DNA of 64,000 bases from CAYYFX01 sp964571855 (GTDB lineage Bacteria > ARS69), in contig CAZNDO010000017.1 of NCBI GenBank assembly GCA_964571855.1, positions 1 to 64,000 of the forward strand, written 5' to 3'. Every line of letters starts with the position of its first letter. The stretch's first letter is position 1. A program made the translations under genes and the position numbers. The notes under the pieces are model-generated. The model saw only the letters and a list, made by a program, of their open reading frames with translations. It was not told the DNA's origin and searched no databases. Below, piece after piece: positions 36,445 through 45,372 of the stretch.

Positions 36445-37420
36445 GCCCCTGCTCTCCATCCGCGACCTCTCCGTGGACTACGTCACGGACCGCGGTCCCG
36501 TGCGCGCCCTCGACGGCGTGTCGCTGACCGTGGCGCGCGGCGAGACGCTGGGCATCGCCGGCGAGTCGGGCAGCGGCAAGTCCACGCTGGCGCAGGCGCT
36601 GCTGCGGATCCTCCCGCCGCCCGCCGTCATCTCCTCCGGCGAGGTGCGGTTCGAGGGCGTGGACATCCTGACCATGGACGAGGCGGGCCTGCGCGCCCTG
36701 CGCTGGCGGCGGATCGCCATGGTGTTCCAGAGCGCGATGGACTCGCTGAACCCCGTGATCCCGGTCGGCGAGCAGATCGTGGACACGCTCCGCGCGCACG
36801 GCGCCGCCGACCCGCGCGAGGCGACGCGGCGCGCGGCCGAGCTGCTGGGGATGGTGGACATCGCGGCCGACCGCCTGCGCGCCTATCCGCATCAGCTGTC
36901 GGGCGGCATGCGGCAGCGCGTGGGCATCGCCCTCGCGCTCGCGCTGGACCCGGCGCTGCTCATCCTGGACGAGCCCACCACGGCGCTCGACGTCATCGTG
37001 GAGCGGGACATCCTGGATCGCATCCGGGACCTGCAGGGCCGGCTGGGGTTCGCCGTGCTCTTCATCACGCACGATCTCGCGCGCATGCTGCAGGTGTCCG
37101 ACCGCGTCGCCGTCTTCTACGCGGCCCGCCTCGCGGAGATCGGTCCGGTGGAGTCGCTGCGGCGGACGCCGCGCCACCCGTACACGGAGGGACTGCTGCG
37201 CGCCTTCCCGTCCGTGCACGGGGACTCGTCCCCGGACAGCATCCCCGGCGCGCCGCCGAGCCTCATGTCACCGCCCGCGGGATGCCGCTTCCACCCGCGC
37301 TGTCCGCGCGTGGTGGACCGCTGCCGCACGGACACTCCCCGCGCCGTGACCTCCGCCGGCGGGCACGTGGCCTGGTGCCACCTCGCGGACGTCCCGCCTC
37401 ACAGCGAGAAGTGCAGGTAG
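36437..37420 (+). CDS. Opp/Dpp-type ABC ATPase (OppD-like)
   Basis: 327 residues. Walker A GESGSGKST, Q-loop VFQSAMDSLNP, signature LSGGMRQR, Walker B LLILDEPTTALD and switch His in FITHDLARM are intact. The C-terminal oligopeptide/dipeptide extension has the four-cysteine cluster (CRFHPRCPRVVDRCRTDTP... AWCHL), which in this subfamily can hold an iron-sulfur cluster. Its OppF-like partner is encoded 4.5 kb away on the opposite strand (41942-42946), so the importer is split between two operons under the same operators. The 3' end overlaps the convergent hydrolase gene by 22 bases. Confidence 0.95.
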   Translation: MPEPLLSIRDLSVDYVTDRGPVRALDGVSLTVARGETLGIAGESGSGKSTLAQALLRILPPPAVISSGEVRFEGVDILTMDEAGLRALRWRRIAMVFQSAMDSLNPVIPVGEQIVDTLRAHGAADPREATRRAAELLGMVDIAADRLRAYPHQLSGGMRQRVGIALALALDPALLILDEPTTALDVIVERDILDRIRDLQGRLGFAVLFITHDLARMLQVSDRVAVFYAARLAEIGPVESLRRTPRHPYTEGLLRAFPSVHGDSSPDSIPGAPPSLMSPPAGCRFHPRCPRVVDRCRTDTPRAVTSAGGHVAWCHLADVPPHSEKCR

Positions 37421-40400
37421 GTCCGCACCTCCCACTCGCTCCCGTTGGCGGACACCGCCGTCGGATCGCAGACCGGCACGCCGTAGGCGTCCTCCACCAG
37501 GGCCGGGCAGAACCTCGGCGAGTTCTCGTCCAGGGACCGCCACATCCCGCGGACGCCGACGCGCGTCTGCGGATGTGCGAACCAGCGCGGCGCGCCGAGC
37601 GTGTGCGATAGGTCGGCCATCAGCTGCGCCGGGAACGTGAGGTTGAAGTCCCGGTGGTAGTCGTACGGGCCCCAGTCGTTGAACTTCGCATACGCCGCGA
37701 GCGCCTCGGCCTTCCACGTGATCCGCACGCCGGCACCGGCGCGACGGACCAGGCGCGGGCTGTCGCCGGGCGGCTCGGTCGTCCCCGCGTACATCTGCAG
37801 GATGGAGCGGAGGTCCGGGCCGGCCGCGGACACGATGCGCGCGGTCACCTCCCACAGGTCACGCGCCGGCGTGGATGTGGGGAACGCGAACGTGGTCCGC
37901 CCGTCGCCGAGGATGCCGATGGCCGCGTCCTGCGAGGTCTCGAACTCACGCACGACGAACCCCAGGCTGGCCGCGAAGCCCGCGTCCTCCCGCACGTCGT
38001 TGTCCCAGGCCCACATCCACGTGGCCGGCGTGGGATCGTAGGCGAGGAGCAGCTCCGCCGCGGTCATCTCGCGGTTCGCGCGCACCGCGAAGGGATCGTC
38101 CAGCACGTTGCGCAGCCGTCCCGGCGCCGGCGCGTCGGCCGGCATCGGCCCCACGATGGGCTTCTGCCACAGGAAGTTCGGCGCCACCTGGAAGCGCCCG
38201 AGGTTCCACGCCAGCCCGGTGAGCACATTCGTCTGGTTCCCGGATCCGCTGTCCTCGAGCCGCCACCCGGTGAACGTGATGGTCTCGGTGGGCCCGCCGT
38301 CCGCCACGAGGCCCATGTACGCGCCCTGCGCGTACCAGTTCCAACGCCCCTGCTGCCACGTGAGCTTCGCTTTCGCGCCGAACGCGTCCGACGTGCGCAC
38401 CGTGTCCCGCAGGACGCGAACGCCGGACGGGGTCTCCTCCGCGAGGTCGAACGTGTCGCCCACCTTCGTGTCCCCGGACCAGATGCCGCCGGTCTCCAGG
38501 CCGATCGGCCCCCGGCGGCCCGCGAACTGCAGCGTGGCCTTGCGCGTCTTCGGGAGCGGCACCGCGATCGAGCTGACCACCGAGGACTGCCGCGCCACGT
38601 CCTCCTGGTAGATCCCGGTGACGTCGAGCGGGCCCACGCGCCGGCCGTACTTCAGGAGCACCGCCGGGTTCGCGCCCCACCACAGCTCCGGACCGATCGC
38701 GAGCGCCGCGCCCGACAGGCTCCGCTTCCCGTGCATCTCCACGCCGAGCGGCGCCTCGCCGTTGTACGTGTCGATGTTCCCGCCGTAGTTCGCCTCGCGG
38801 TACAGCCCGAAGAAGTCCCCGTCGTACCCCCAGTGGTAGTGGCCGGTGCGGTAGAACCCCTCCAGCGAGAACCAGCGATCGTCCCAGGAGACGCCGGCGC
38901 GGTACACCTTCACGCGCTCGATGTCCCGCAGCTCCAGCGAGTCCCCGTCGGCCACCACCGTCCGCGGCCGTCCGCGGTTCTCGTAGAAGATCTCGTCGAT
39001 GGGGTTCTCGGGAACGCGGCCGAGCACGTTGACCGAGAGCGTGCCCGTGACGTTCTGCGACGGCGCCGCCTCGACGTCGATGAAGAACGACTGCATCTGG
39101 TCGAAGCCGCGGAACGCCGGCACCGCGGAGCCCGGAGCGGGATCCTGCGGCGTGGTCGTCTTCCGGCCGCCCGTGTTGATCGTCTCGAACACCAGGCGCA
39201 GCCCGGTGATGCGCGCCCGCGCGGCGGACTCCCCGAGCAGCACGGCGCGGTCGCCCCGCGCCCGCAGCGCGGCGTCGGCCGAGCGGATGGACGCGAAGTG
39301 GCGGCGCACCGCCGGCAGGTCCGTCCCCGGCGCGTACGGATCCAGCCGGAAGGCGTCCTGCAGCACGTAGTACGCGGCGCGCGGGTACACGTCGTACAGG
39401 CCGCGCGCGTCCGGGCGACCCTTCGCCGTGATCCCCCACCACTCCTCGTTCATGTTGTTGTCGCCTTCCACGTAGTCTTCCACGTAGCCGCCGTTCGGCC
39501 AGGAGGCGTTCGTGTCGTGCACGTCCAGCCGCTCCTCCTGCCGGAACTTCCACCAGCCGTCGCTCCATTGGAAGACCAGTCCGCCGATGCAGTTCCCGGC
39601 CCGCCCCTTCCCGGCGGACTGCTCGTAGATCTCCTGCCACTGCCCCAGGAGGTAGCGGCTCTGCATCGCCTGGTCCTCGCGCATCTCCCGCGCGTTCCAG
39701 GCATCGGCGCCGAACTCCGTGAACAGCACGGGAAGGCCCAGCTTCTCCTTCACCACGTCGTAGAGATCGCGCGCGGAGATGCCGCGGTAGCAGTTCGTGC
39801 CGAACACGTCGAGGTCGGGGCACTCCTTCGCGATGATGTCGATGTACTGGACGTCCCCGTTCGCGATGGCCACCGGCCGGTCGGGGTCGCGCCGCTTCAC
39901 CTCGCGGGCGACCTCCCCGAACAGCGAGTACAGGAACGTGGCGCGGGCGGCGTCCCGCTCCCCCTCCGGGAGCGCCTCGATCTCGAAGGAGCTCCAGGAG
40001 AGTCCGTAGTTGTTCTCGTTCCCGAGCAGCCACATCAGCACGCCGGGCGTGCCGCGGAAGTCGTCCACGAGCTGCAGGATCTCGGCCTTCACCGCCTCGC
40101 GGAGCCGCGGATCCGAGTAGTCGGTCTGCGGGTACCACACGCCGTCCAGCGTGAACCCGTAGCGCGCCATCGGGTGGTTCACGACCGTCCAGATGCCCCA
40201 GCGGTCGTGGATGTACCGCACCCAGCGCGGCGGCACGCCGGCGTACTGGCGGAGCGCGTTCACGCCCATGTCGCGCAGCAGCGGCATCTCGCGCTCCAGC
40301 GCGTCGACGATGACGTCGTCGGGCTGGGTCCAGAGGCTGTACGCGTAGTTCTGCCCGATCGGGACGTAGTCCCAGTTCACTCCGAGGACCATGAAGTCCC

Positions 40401-40554
40401 GCCCGTCCACGACGAGCCGTTCGCCGGACGCGTCGGACACGACGCGCACGACGGAGCCGGCGGGACCGGCGCCGGGGTCAGCGGCGGCAACGCCGGTCCC
40501 CGCCGCGGCGAACCCCAGCGCCGCCAGCGCGGCCGCCACCGCCGCGCGGATCAT
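37399..40554 (-). CDS. GH2-like TIM-barrel glycoside hydrolase fused to a probable outer-membrane beta-barrel
   Basis: 1,051 residues with a signal peptide (IRAAVAAALAALGFAAAGTGVAAA). About 35-420 is a TIM-barrel hydrolase of the GH2-C/GH-A clan: acid/base Glu about 180 (WLLGNENNYG) and nucleophile Glu about 280 (LFTEFGADAW), with DMGVNALRQYAGVPP and VFGTNCYRGIS. About 540-1051 lacks enzyme motifs and consists of alternating-aromatic strands (FSLEGFYRTGHYHWG, WNWYAQGAYMGLV, WEVTARIVSAAG) ending in EWEVRTYLHFSL, the terminal strand of outer-membrane barrels. It would be a surface-anchored glucanase. Start and GH1 stop share ATGA; the family within clan A is uncertain. Confidence 0.85.
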   Translation of the reverse strand: MIRAAVAAALAALGFAAAGTGVAAADPGAGPAGSVVRVVSDASGERLVVDGRDFMVLGVNWDYVPIGQNYAYSLWTQPDDVIVDALEREMPLLRDMGVNALRQYAGVPPRWVRYIHDRWGIWTVVNHPMARYGFTLDGVWYPQTDYSDPRLREAVKAEILQLVDDFRGTPGVLMWLLGNENNYGLSWSSFEIEALPEGERDAARATFLYSLFGEVAREVKRRDPDRPVAIANGDVQYIDIIAKECPDLDVFGTNCYRGISARDLYDVVKEKLGLPVLFTEFGADAWNAREMREDQAMQSRYLLGQWQEIYEQSAGKGRAGNCIGGLVFQWSDGWWKFRQEERLDVHDTNASWPNGGYVEDYVEGDNNMNEEWWGITAKGRPDARGLYDVYPRAAYYVLQDAFRLDPYAPGTDLPAVRRHFASIRSADAALRARGDRAVLLGESAARARITGLRLVFETINTGGRKTTTPQDPAPGSAVPAFRGFDQMQSFFIDVEAAPSQNVTGTLSVNVLGRVPENPIDEIFYENRGRPRTVVADGDSLELRDIERVKVYRAGVSWDDRWFSLEGFYRTGHYHWGYDGDFFGLYREANYGGNIDTYNGEAPLGVEMHGKRSLSGAALAIGPELWWGANPAVLLKYGRRVGPLDVTGIYQEDVARQSSVVSSIAVPLPKTRKATLQFAGRRGPIGLETGGIWSGDTKVGDTFDLAEETPSGVRVLRDTVRTSDAFGAKAKLTWQQGRWNWYAQGAYMGLVADGGPTETITFTGWRLEDSGSGNQTNVLTGLAWNLGRFQVAPNFLWQKPIVGPMPADAPAPGRLRNVLDDPFAVRANREMTAAELLLAYDPTPATWMWAWDNDVREDAGFAASLGFVVREFETSQDAAIGILGDGRTTFAFPTSTPARDLWEVTARIVSAAGPDLRSILQMYAGTTEPPGDSPRLVRRAGAGVRITWKAEALAAYAKFNDWGPYDYHRDFNLTFPAQLMADLSHTLGAPRWFAHPQTRVGVRGMWRSLDENSPRFCPALVEDAYGVPVCDPTAVSANGSEWEVRTYLHFSL

Positions 40555-41945
40555 GGACGCCTCCCGTGCGGCAGCTCCAGCACGGCCTCGTCGATGGTCC
40601 CGTTCGAGATCACGTCGCGGTACCAGAAGGCGCTGTCCTTGGGCAGCCGCTCCTGCGTGGCGAAGTCCACCCACCACAGGCCGAAGCGCTTCTGGTAGCC
40701 GAATCCCCACTCGAAGTTGTCCATGAGCGACCAGGCGAAGTAGCCGTCCACCGGAACGCCGTCGCCGCGGGCGCGCAGCACGGCGCCGAGGTGGGCGCGA
40801 AGGTACTCCACCCGTCGCGAGTCGGCGATGCGGCCGGTCGCATCCGGCGCGTCGCCGTAGGCGGCGCCGTTCTCCGTGATGAGGATCCGCGGCGGGGCGT
40901 AGTCCCTCTGCACGCGGACCAGGAGGTCGTGGAGCCCCTGCGGGTGGACCTCCCAGCCCATGTCGGTCAGCTCCTCCTTCGGCGCCATGGGCACGCCGGC
41001 GAAGCCGCCGTCCTTCCCCGCGCGCATCACCGCGCGGCTGTAGTAGTTGATCCCCAGGAAGTCCGTCGGCGCGCCGATGACCTCCATGTCCCCCGGGTGC
41101 GCGAACGGCATGGCGGCGGACGCGAGGTGTCCGCGGCGCACGCGGTCCCGCACGGCGTCCTCGGGATACGATCCCCGGTAGAGCGGGTCCAGGTACCAGC
41201 GGTTGAAGAACCCGTCGAAGTTCCGGGCGGCATCCGCGTCCGCCGCGCTCGCGGACGCGGGGTACGACGGCGTGAGGTTCAGGACGATGCCCACCTGCGC
41301 CTCCCGGACCCGCGCGCGCAGCCGCTCCACCGCGCGGCCGTGCGAGAGGAGGACATGGTGGGCCACCACCAGGGACTCCGCGGGATCGCGATGCCCGGGC
41401 GCATGCTCGCCGGTCTCGTGGCCCAGCGTGGCGATGCACCACGGCTCGTTGTGCGTGACCCAGTGATCCACGCGGTCGCCGAGTCGTTCGGCCACCACGT
41501 CGGCGTATTCCGCGAACGCATCCACGGTCTCGCGCGCCGCCCATCCCCCGCGGTCCTGCAGCGCCTGGGGAAGGTCCCAGTGGTACAGCGTGACCAGCGG
41601 GCGGATCCCGGAGGCGAGCAGCGCGTCCACGAGGGAGTCGTAGAAGTCCAGGCCGGCCGGATTCACCGCGCCGCGCCCGTCCGGAATCACGCGCGGCCAC
41701 GCGATCGAGAAGCGGTACGCGTTCGCCCCGAGCCATCGCAGGAGCTCCGCGTCGGCGGACCAGCGGTGGTAGTGGTCGCAGGCGACCGAGGCATCCGACC
41801 CGTCGGCGATCCGCCCGGGCGTGCGGGCGAACCGGTCCCAGATGGACTCCCCGCGTCCGCCCTCGTCGAAGGCGCCCTCGATCTGGTGGGCGGACGTGGC
41901 CGTCCCCCACAGGAAGTCGCTCGGAAACGCGTTCCGGTTCGTCAC
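40551..41945 (-). CDS. GH1 beta-glucosidase
   Basis: 464 residues. The GTG at 41945 overlaps the ATPase stop as GTGA and gives the family's normal beginning, NRNAFPSDFLWGTATSAHQIEGA. The acid/base Glu about 167 (HNEPWC) and nucleophile Glu about 358 (ILITENGAA) are in place, with aglycone-side FEWGFGYQKRFGLWWVDF. No signal peptide, so it acts in the cytoplasm. It should release glucose from imported beta-linked oligosaccharides; beta-galactosidase or fucosidase activity cannot be excluded from sequence alone. It lies between the OppF-like ATPase and the barrel-fused hydrolase, all overlapping by 4 bases, so they are one tightly coupled operon. Confidence 0.97.
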   Translation of the reverse strand: MTNRNAFPSDFLWGTATSAHQIEGAFDEGGRGESIWDRFARTPGRIADGSDASVACDHYHRWSADAELLRWLGANAYRFSIAWPRVIPDGRGAVNPAGLDFYDSLVDALLASGIRPLVTLYHWDLPQALQDRGGWAARETVDAFAEYADVVAERLGDRVDHWVTHNEPWCIATLGHETGEHAPGHRDPAESLVVAHHVLLSHGRAVERLRARVREAQVGIVLNLTPSYPASASAADADAARNFDGFFNRWYLDPLYRGSYPEDAVRDRVRRGHLASAAMPFAHPGDMEVIGAPTDFLGINYYSRAVMRAGKDGGFAGVPMAPKEELTDMGWEVHPQGLHDLLVRVQRDYAPPRILITENGAAYGDAPDATGRIADSRRVEYLRAHLGAVLRARGDGVPVDGYFAWSLMDNFEWGFGYQKRFGLWWVDFATQERLPKDSAFWYRDVISNGTIDEAVLELPHGRRP

Positions 41946-42946
41946 CGCTCGGCTCCTTCCGGGTAGAGATGGCAGCGCACCGATCCGCCCGCCAGGTCCC
42001 TCGGGCGGGGATCCTCGGTGCGGCACCGGTCCAGGATGTCGGGGCAGCGGGGCGCGAACGGGCAGCCCGCCGTCTCCCCCAGCTCCGCGCGAACCGGCGC
42101 CGGCAGCCCCGGCGCCGGAGCGCGCCGTTCCGCATCGGCGATGGCGGCGAGCAGCGCGCGCGTGTACGGATGGGCCGGCCGCGCGATCAGCGCGTCCGGC
42201 GCGCCCTCCTCCACGATGCGGCCGCGGAAGAGCACGAGCACGCGGTCCGCCAGGTAGCGCGCGGACGCGAGATCGTGCGTGATGAGAAGGATGGAGAGGC
42301 CCCGCTCCCGCTTGAGCGACGCCAGGAGCTTCAGGATCCCCATGCGGATGGACACGTCGAGCATGGACGTGGGCTCGTCCGCCACCAGGATCTCGGGCTC
42401 CACCGCCAGGGCGCGCGCGATCGCCACGCGCTGGCGCTGCCCGCCGGAGAGCTCGTAGGGGCGACGCGTGATGAACTCCTCCGCGGGCTCGAGGCCCACG
42501 GTGCGGAGCAGTCGGAGCGCCGCTTCCCGCGCCTCGTCCCGGCCTCCGGTCACGTGGCCGTGCCGGCGGAGCGGGCGGACGAGGTGGTGCTCCACGTCAT
42601 GGGCGGGATTCAGCGATCCGAAGGGATCCTGGAACACCATCTGGACCCGCCGGCGGTACGCGAGGGAGGCGCCGCGCCGCTCCCGCGCCAGCAGGTCCTG
42701 CCCGTCGAGCCGGATCTCGCCGCCGTCGGGGTGGTCGAGGCGCAGCAGCAGTCGGGCGATGGTGCTCTTCCCGCTGCCCGACTCCCCGACCAGCGCCACC
42801 GCCTCCCCGCGGCGGACGCGGAAGGAGACGTCGCGGACCGCGGTGACGGGAGCGATCCGGCGCAGGAACCCGTTGCCGGCAAAGGACTTGTGGAGGCCGC
42901 GAACGTCCAGGAGATCGGCAGGGGCTGCCGCCGGCAGAGCGGGCAT
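41942..42946 (-). CDS. Opp/Dpp-type ABC ATPase (OppF-like)
   Basis: 334 residues. The ATG at 42946 precedes MPALPAAAPADLLDVRGLHKSF; further upstream codons are inside the operator. Walker A GESGSGKST, Q-loop VFQDPFGSLNP, signature LSGGQRQR, Walker B ILVADEPTSMLD and LLITHDLASARYLADRV are all present; the C-terminal cysteines (CPFAPRCPDILDRC) are those of the Opp subfamily. It is the second ATPase for the importer whose other parts are on the plus strand at 32.8-37.4 kb. It is the first gene of the minus-strand operon starting at operator site 2, followed by GH1 and the barrel-fused hydrolase. Confidence 0.95.
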   Translation of the reverse strand: MPALPAAAPADLLDVRGLHKSFAGNGFLRRIAPVTAVRDVSFRVRRGEAVALVGESGSGKSTIARLLLRLDHPDGGEIRLDGQDLLARERRGASLAYRRRVQMVFQDPFGSLNPAHDVEHHLVRPLRRHGHVTGGRDEAREAALRLLRTVGLEPAEEFITRRPYELSGGQRQRVAIARALAVEPEILVADEPTSMLDVSIRMGILKLLASLKRERGLSILLITHDLASARYLADRVLVLFRGRIVEEGAPDALIARPAHPYTRALLAAIADAERRAPAPGLPAPVRAELGETAGCPFAPRCPDILDRCRTEDPRPRDLAGGSVRCHLYPEGAER

Positions 42947-42972
42947 CTCTCGGATTCCTCCGTGCGGAAACC

Positions 42973-43004
42973 ACTTTGTTCGCCTGCCGAACATAGTGTA
43001 GGAT
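42973..43004. promoter_or_regulatory. Divergent promoters sharing ROK-type operator site 2
   Basis: The operator ACTTTGTTCG-N5-CGAACATAGT is at 42973-42997. Leftward promoter: TTGACA (43015-43020, minus strand), 17 bases and CACTAT, where the operator starts at the second -10 base exactly as at site 1. Rightward promoter: TTGTTC (42976-42981), 17 bases and TAGGAT (42999-43004), so the operator contains its -35 and spacer. One bound repressor should silence both directions. Confidence 0.75.
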
Positions 43005-43113
43005 CCTCCGGACGGTGTCAAGAAAGAGCGGCTCCCGCGGGGACCCGACCTTGGCACCCGCATCGCCGGCCCGGAAGGACCGGACGATCGTGCCACCGAG
43101 AGGAGACACGGTA

Positions 43114-43764
43114 ATGAGGAATCGCAACAGCGTGGTGTGCTCCCTGGTCGCCGCCTCGTCGCTCGTGCTGTTCGGGGCGCCGGAGCCCGCTGCCGCGCAG
43201 CTGCTCAACCCCGGGTTCGAGAGTCCGGACGCGTCCGGCGGGGACGTGGCCGGGACGGCGGACTGGAACTCCTTCAACTTCGTGTTCACGACGGCCGCGA
43301 TCTCGCGCAGCGGCAGCCAGTCCCTGAAGACGTTCGGGCCGTTCGGTCCGGGCGGCGGCTCGGGCTGCGTGCAGCGGGTCCCGGCCGCGCCGGGTCAGAC
43401 GTGGGTGGGCGAGATCTACGCGATGAACGCCTCGTTCGACCCGCTGGATGCCGTGGACTTCGGCGTGTACAAGATCGAGTTCCTGGACGCGGGCGGGAAC
43501 CTCGCCGCGGGTGGCCTCTTCGGCGTCGACGTCTTCGAGTCCGTTCAGTTCAACGCGTCGTTCGGCACGGACACGTGGACCCTGCTCGGGGTGGGCACGG
43601 CCGCGGCCCCGCCCAACACGGCGTGGGCGCAGGCCGTGATCGTGAAGGTGGACCTCGACGGCGCCAACGGCGGCTCGATCTTCTGGGATGACGCCTCGCT
43701 CCGTCAGCCGACGGTGGCGGTGGAGTCCTCGTCGTTCGGGCGCATCAAGCAGCTGTTCCGCTAG
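43114..43764 (+). CDS. Small secreted carbohydrate-binding (CBM4/9-like) protein with GRIKQLFR tail
   Basis: 216 residues. AGGAG precedes the ATG; a signal peptide (VVCSLVAASSLVLFGAPEPAAA) leads into the CBM4/9-type start LLNPGFESPDASGGDVAGTADWNSFNFVF and SGSQSLKTFGPF, ending with IFWDDASLRQ. The module binds beta-glucans in many hydrolases, but here it stands alone. The C-terminus is not the FlgD-like tail of the neighbouring gene; it ends SSFGRIKQLFR, close to the ARWGRVKALYR end of the protein at 52360-53070. It is the first gene rightward of operator site 2, so it should be induced together with GH1 and the importer. Confidence 0.85.
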   Translation: MRNRNSVVCSLVAASSLVLFGAPEPAAAQLLNPGFESPDASGGDVAGTADWNSFNFVFTTAAISRSGSQSLKTFGPFGPGGGSGCVQRVPAAPGQTWVGEIYAMNASFDPLDAVDFGVYKIEFLDAGGNLAAGGLFGVDVFESVQFNASFGTDTWTLLGVGTAAAPPNTAWAQAVIVKVDLDGANGGSIFWDDASLRQPTVAVESSSFGRIKQLFR

Positions 43765-43783
43765 ACGTCCCGACGACGGCGGT

Positions 43784-43807
43784 CCGGGCCCCCGCAGCGG
43801 GGCCCGG
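43784..43807 (+). terminator. 9-bp GC hairpin between two carbohydrate-binding protein genes
   Basis: CCGGGCCCC (43784-43792) pairs with GGGGCCCGG (43799-43807) over the loop CGCAGC. It lies 19 bases past a stop codon and 44 bases before the next co-directional ATG, so it could reduce expression of the second gene relative to the first. Confidence 0.55.
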
Positions 43808-43850
43808 CCGCGACGGGATCCCGATCGTGCGGACGAAGGAGCGAGACGAG

Positions 43851-45281
43851 ATGAGAACGGTTCTCCCCGGTTCCTGCCTCGCGGTGTTCCTGGCGGCGGC
43901 CGCCCTCGCGCCCGCCCCGGCCGCCGCGCAGAACCTCCTGGTCAACCCCGGATTCGAGTCCGGGTACGCCGGCTGGACCACGTTCGGCAACGGCGTGCAG
44001 CTCTCCGCGGCGTCGGGTGACTTCATCATCCGCACGGGTGCGGAGGCCTCCAAGATCTACGGCGAGTTCACCGGCTGCCCCATCCCCAGCTTCGACGTGG
44101 GCGGGTACTTCCAGTCCTTCACTCCGGTCGCGGGACGGGACTACGAGTTCAGCGGCTACGCGCGGGTGTCCTCCGACGACCCCATGCTCGGCACCGTCAC
44201 CTGCCAGAAGAACCGGTGCGTGGCGAAGATCGCGTTCTTCAACGCGGCGAGCGGCGGCACGGAGATCTCCTCGAACGAGATCGTCATCGGCGACGGCAAC
44301 ACCCCGCTGAACCAGTGGGTGCCCTTCGCGGTCACGGCCCCGGTGCCGCCGGGCGCGCTGCGCATGGAGGCGCTGATCCTCTTCCTGCAGCCGGCGTGCG
44401 ACGAGGGCGCCGTGTTCGTGGACGACCTCTTCCTCGCGTCGCGCGTGCCGGTCACCACGCCGAACCTCCTCGTGAACCCCAGCTTCGACACGAACCTGAG
44501 CGGCTGGACGGCGTTCGGCAACGCGCTGTACGAGGGGCGCGGGAACACGCTCCCGCAGTTCGCGTTCGCGCGGCGCACTCCCCCCGGCGCGATGAAGATG
44601 TACTCCACGTTCGTGCTGGGTTCGGACTCCGGCGTGTACCAGGGCTTCGCGGCGACCCCCGGCTCGGAGTGGGAGATGACGCTGCACTCCCTGAACGCCT
44701 GCGCCGAGGATCCCATCGACGGCACGAGCGACAGCTACGCCACGGCGAAGATCTCGTTCCTGGACGGCTCCTTCCCCGCCGTCGAGATCGGCTCCGCCGA
44801 GAAGGTGATCGTGAACGCGGCCTCGCCCAAGGGCACGTGGGTGAAGCACCGCATCGTGGCGCAGGCCCCGGTGGGCACGTTCACCGTCCGCGCGTACGTG
44901 CTGTTCATCTCGCCGTCGCTGCTGCCGCAGGACGCGTGCTTCATCGACGACGTCTCGCTCCGGCAGACGGTCATCACCGGCGTGGACGTCGTGGAGCCGG
45001 CCCTCGTCCCGGAGCTGAAGCAGAACGTGCCGAACCCGTTCCGCGGTTCCACGCGGATCGAGTTCGTGCTGCCGCGCACGGAGGGCGTGGACCTGGCGGT
45101 GTACGACGTGGCCGGTCGCCGCGTCACCACGCTCGTCGATCGCCCGCTCGAGGCCGGCGCGCACACGGTGACCTGGGACGGCCGGCTGCCCGACGGCGCC
45201 GCCGCCGCGGCCGGCGTGTACCAGTACGTCCTGCGCACCTCGGAGGGGCAGACCTCCCGGCGGATGATGCACCTGAAGTAG
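43851..45281 (+). CDS. Secreted protein with two CBM4/9-like modules and a FlgD-like tail
   Basis: 476 residues with AAGGAG upstream of the ATG. A signal peptide (LAVFLAAAALAPAPAAAQ) is followed by two tandem carbohydrate-binding modules, each opening NLLVNPxFxxxxxGWTxFGNxx (about 27-190 and 205-385) and closing with VFVDDLFLA or CFIDDVSLRQ. The tail (VPNPFRGSTRIEFVLPRTEGVDLAVYDVAGRRVTTLVDRPLEAG... AAGVYQYVLRTS) is FlgD-like. No catalytic domain, so its role is probably glycan capture near the secreted GH16 enzyme. Second gene of the rightward unit from operator site 2; ends at a convergent hairpin. Confidence 0.9.
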   Translation: MRTVLPGSCLAVFLAAAALAPAPAAAQNLLVNPGFESGYAGWTTFGNGVQLSAASGDFIIRTGAEASKIYGEFTGCPIPSFDVGGYFQSFTPVAGRDYEFSGYARVSSDDPMLGTVTCQKNRCVAKIAFFNAASGGTEISSNEIVIGDGNTPLNQWVPFAVTAPVPPGALRMEALILFLQPACDEGAVFVDDLFLASRVPVTTPNLLVNPSFDTNLSGWTAFGNALYEGRGNTLPQFAFARRTPPGAMKMYSTFVLGSDSGVYQGFAATPGSEWEMTLHSLNACAEDPIDGTSDSYATAKISFLDGSFPAVEIGSAEKVIVNAASPKGTWVKHRIVAQAPVGTFTVRAYVLFISPSLLPQDACFIDDVSLRQTVITGVDVVEPALVPELKQNVPNPFRGSTRIEFVLPRTEGVDLAVYDVAGRRVTTLVDRPLEAGAHTVTWDGRLPDGAAAAAGVYQYVLRTSEGQTSRRMMHLK

Positions 45282-45306
45282 GAACAAGCCCCCGCGAAGG
45301 GTGCAG

Positions 45307-45337
45307 GCGGCCGCGTCCGGGTTCCGGGCGCGGCCGC
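45307..45337. terminator. Bidirectional GC hairpin between convergent genes
   Basis: GCGGCCGCG (45307-45315) pairs with CGCGGCCGC (45329-45337), continued by an inner CCGG/CCGG stem. It lies between stops at 45281 (plus) and 45373 (minus). A short TTT follows on the plus strand. Confidence 0.65.
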
Positions 45338-45372
45338 TCCGTTTCCGGGGCGCCCGGCCCGCGGGCACCCGG

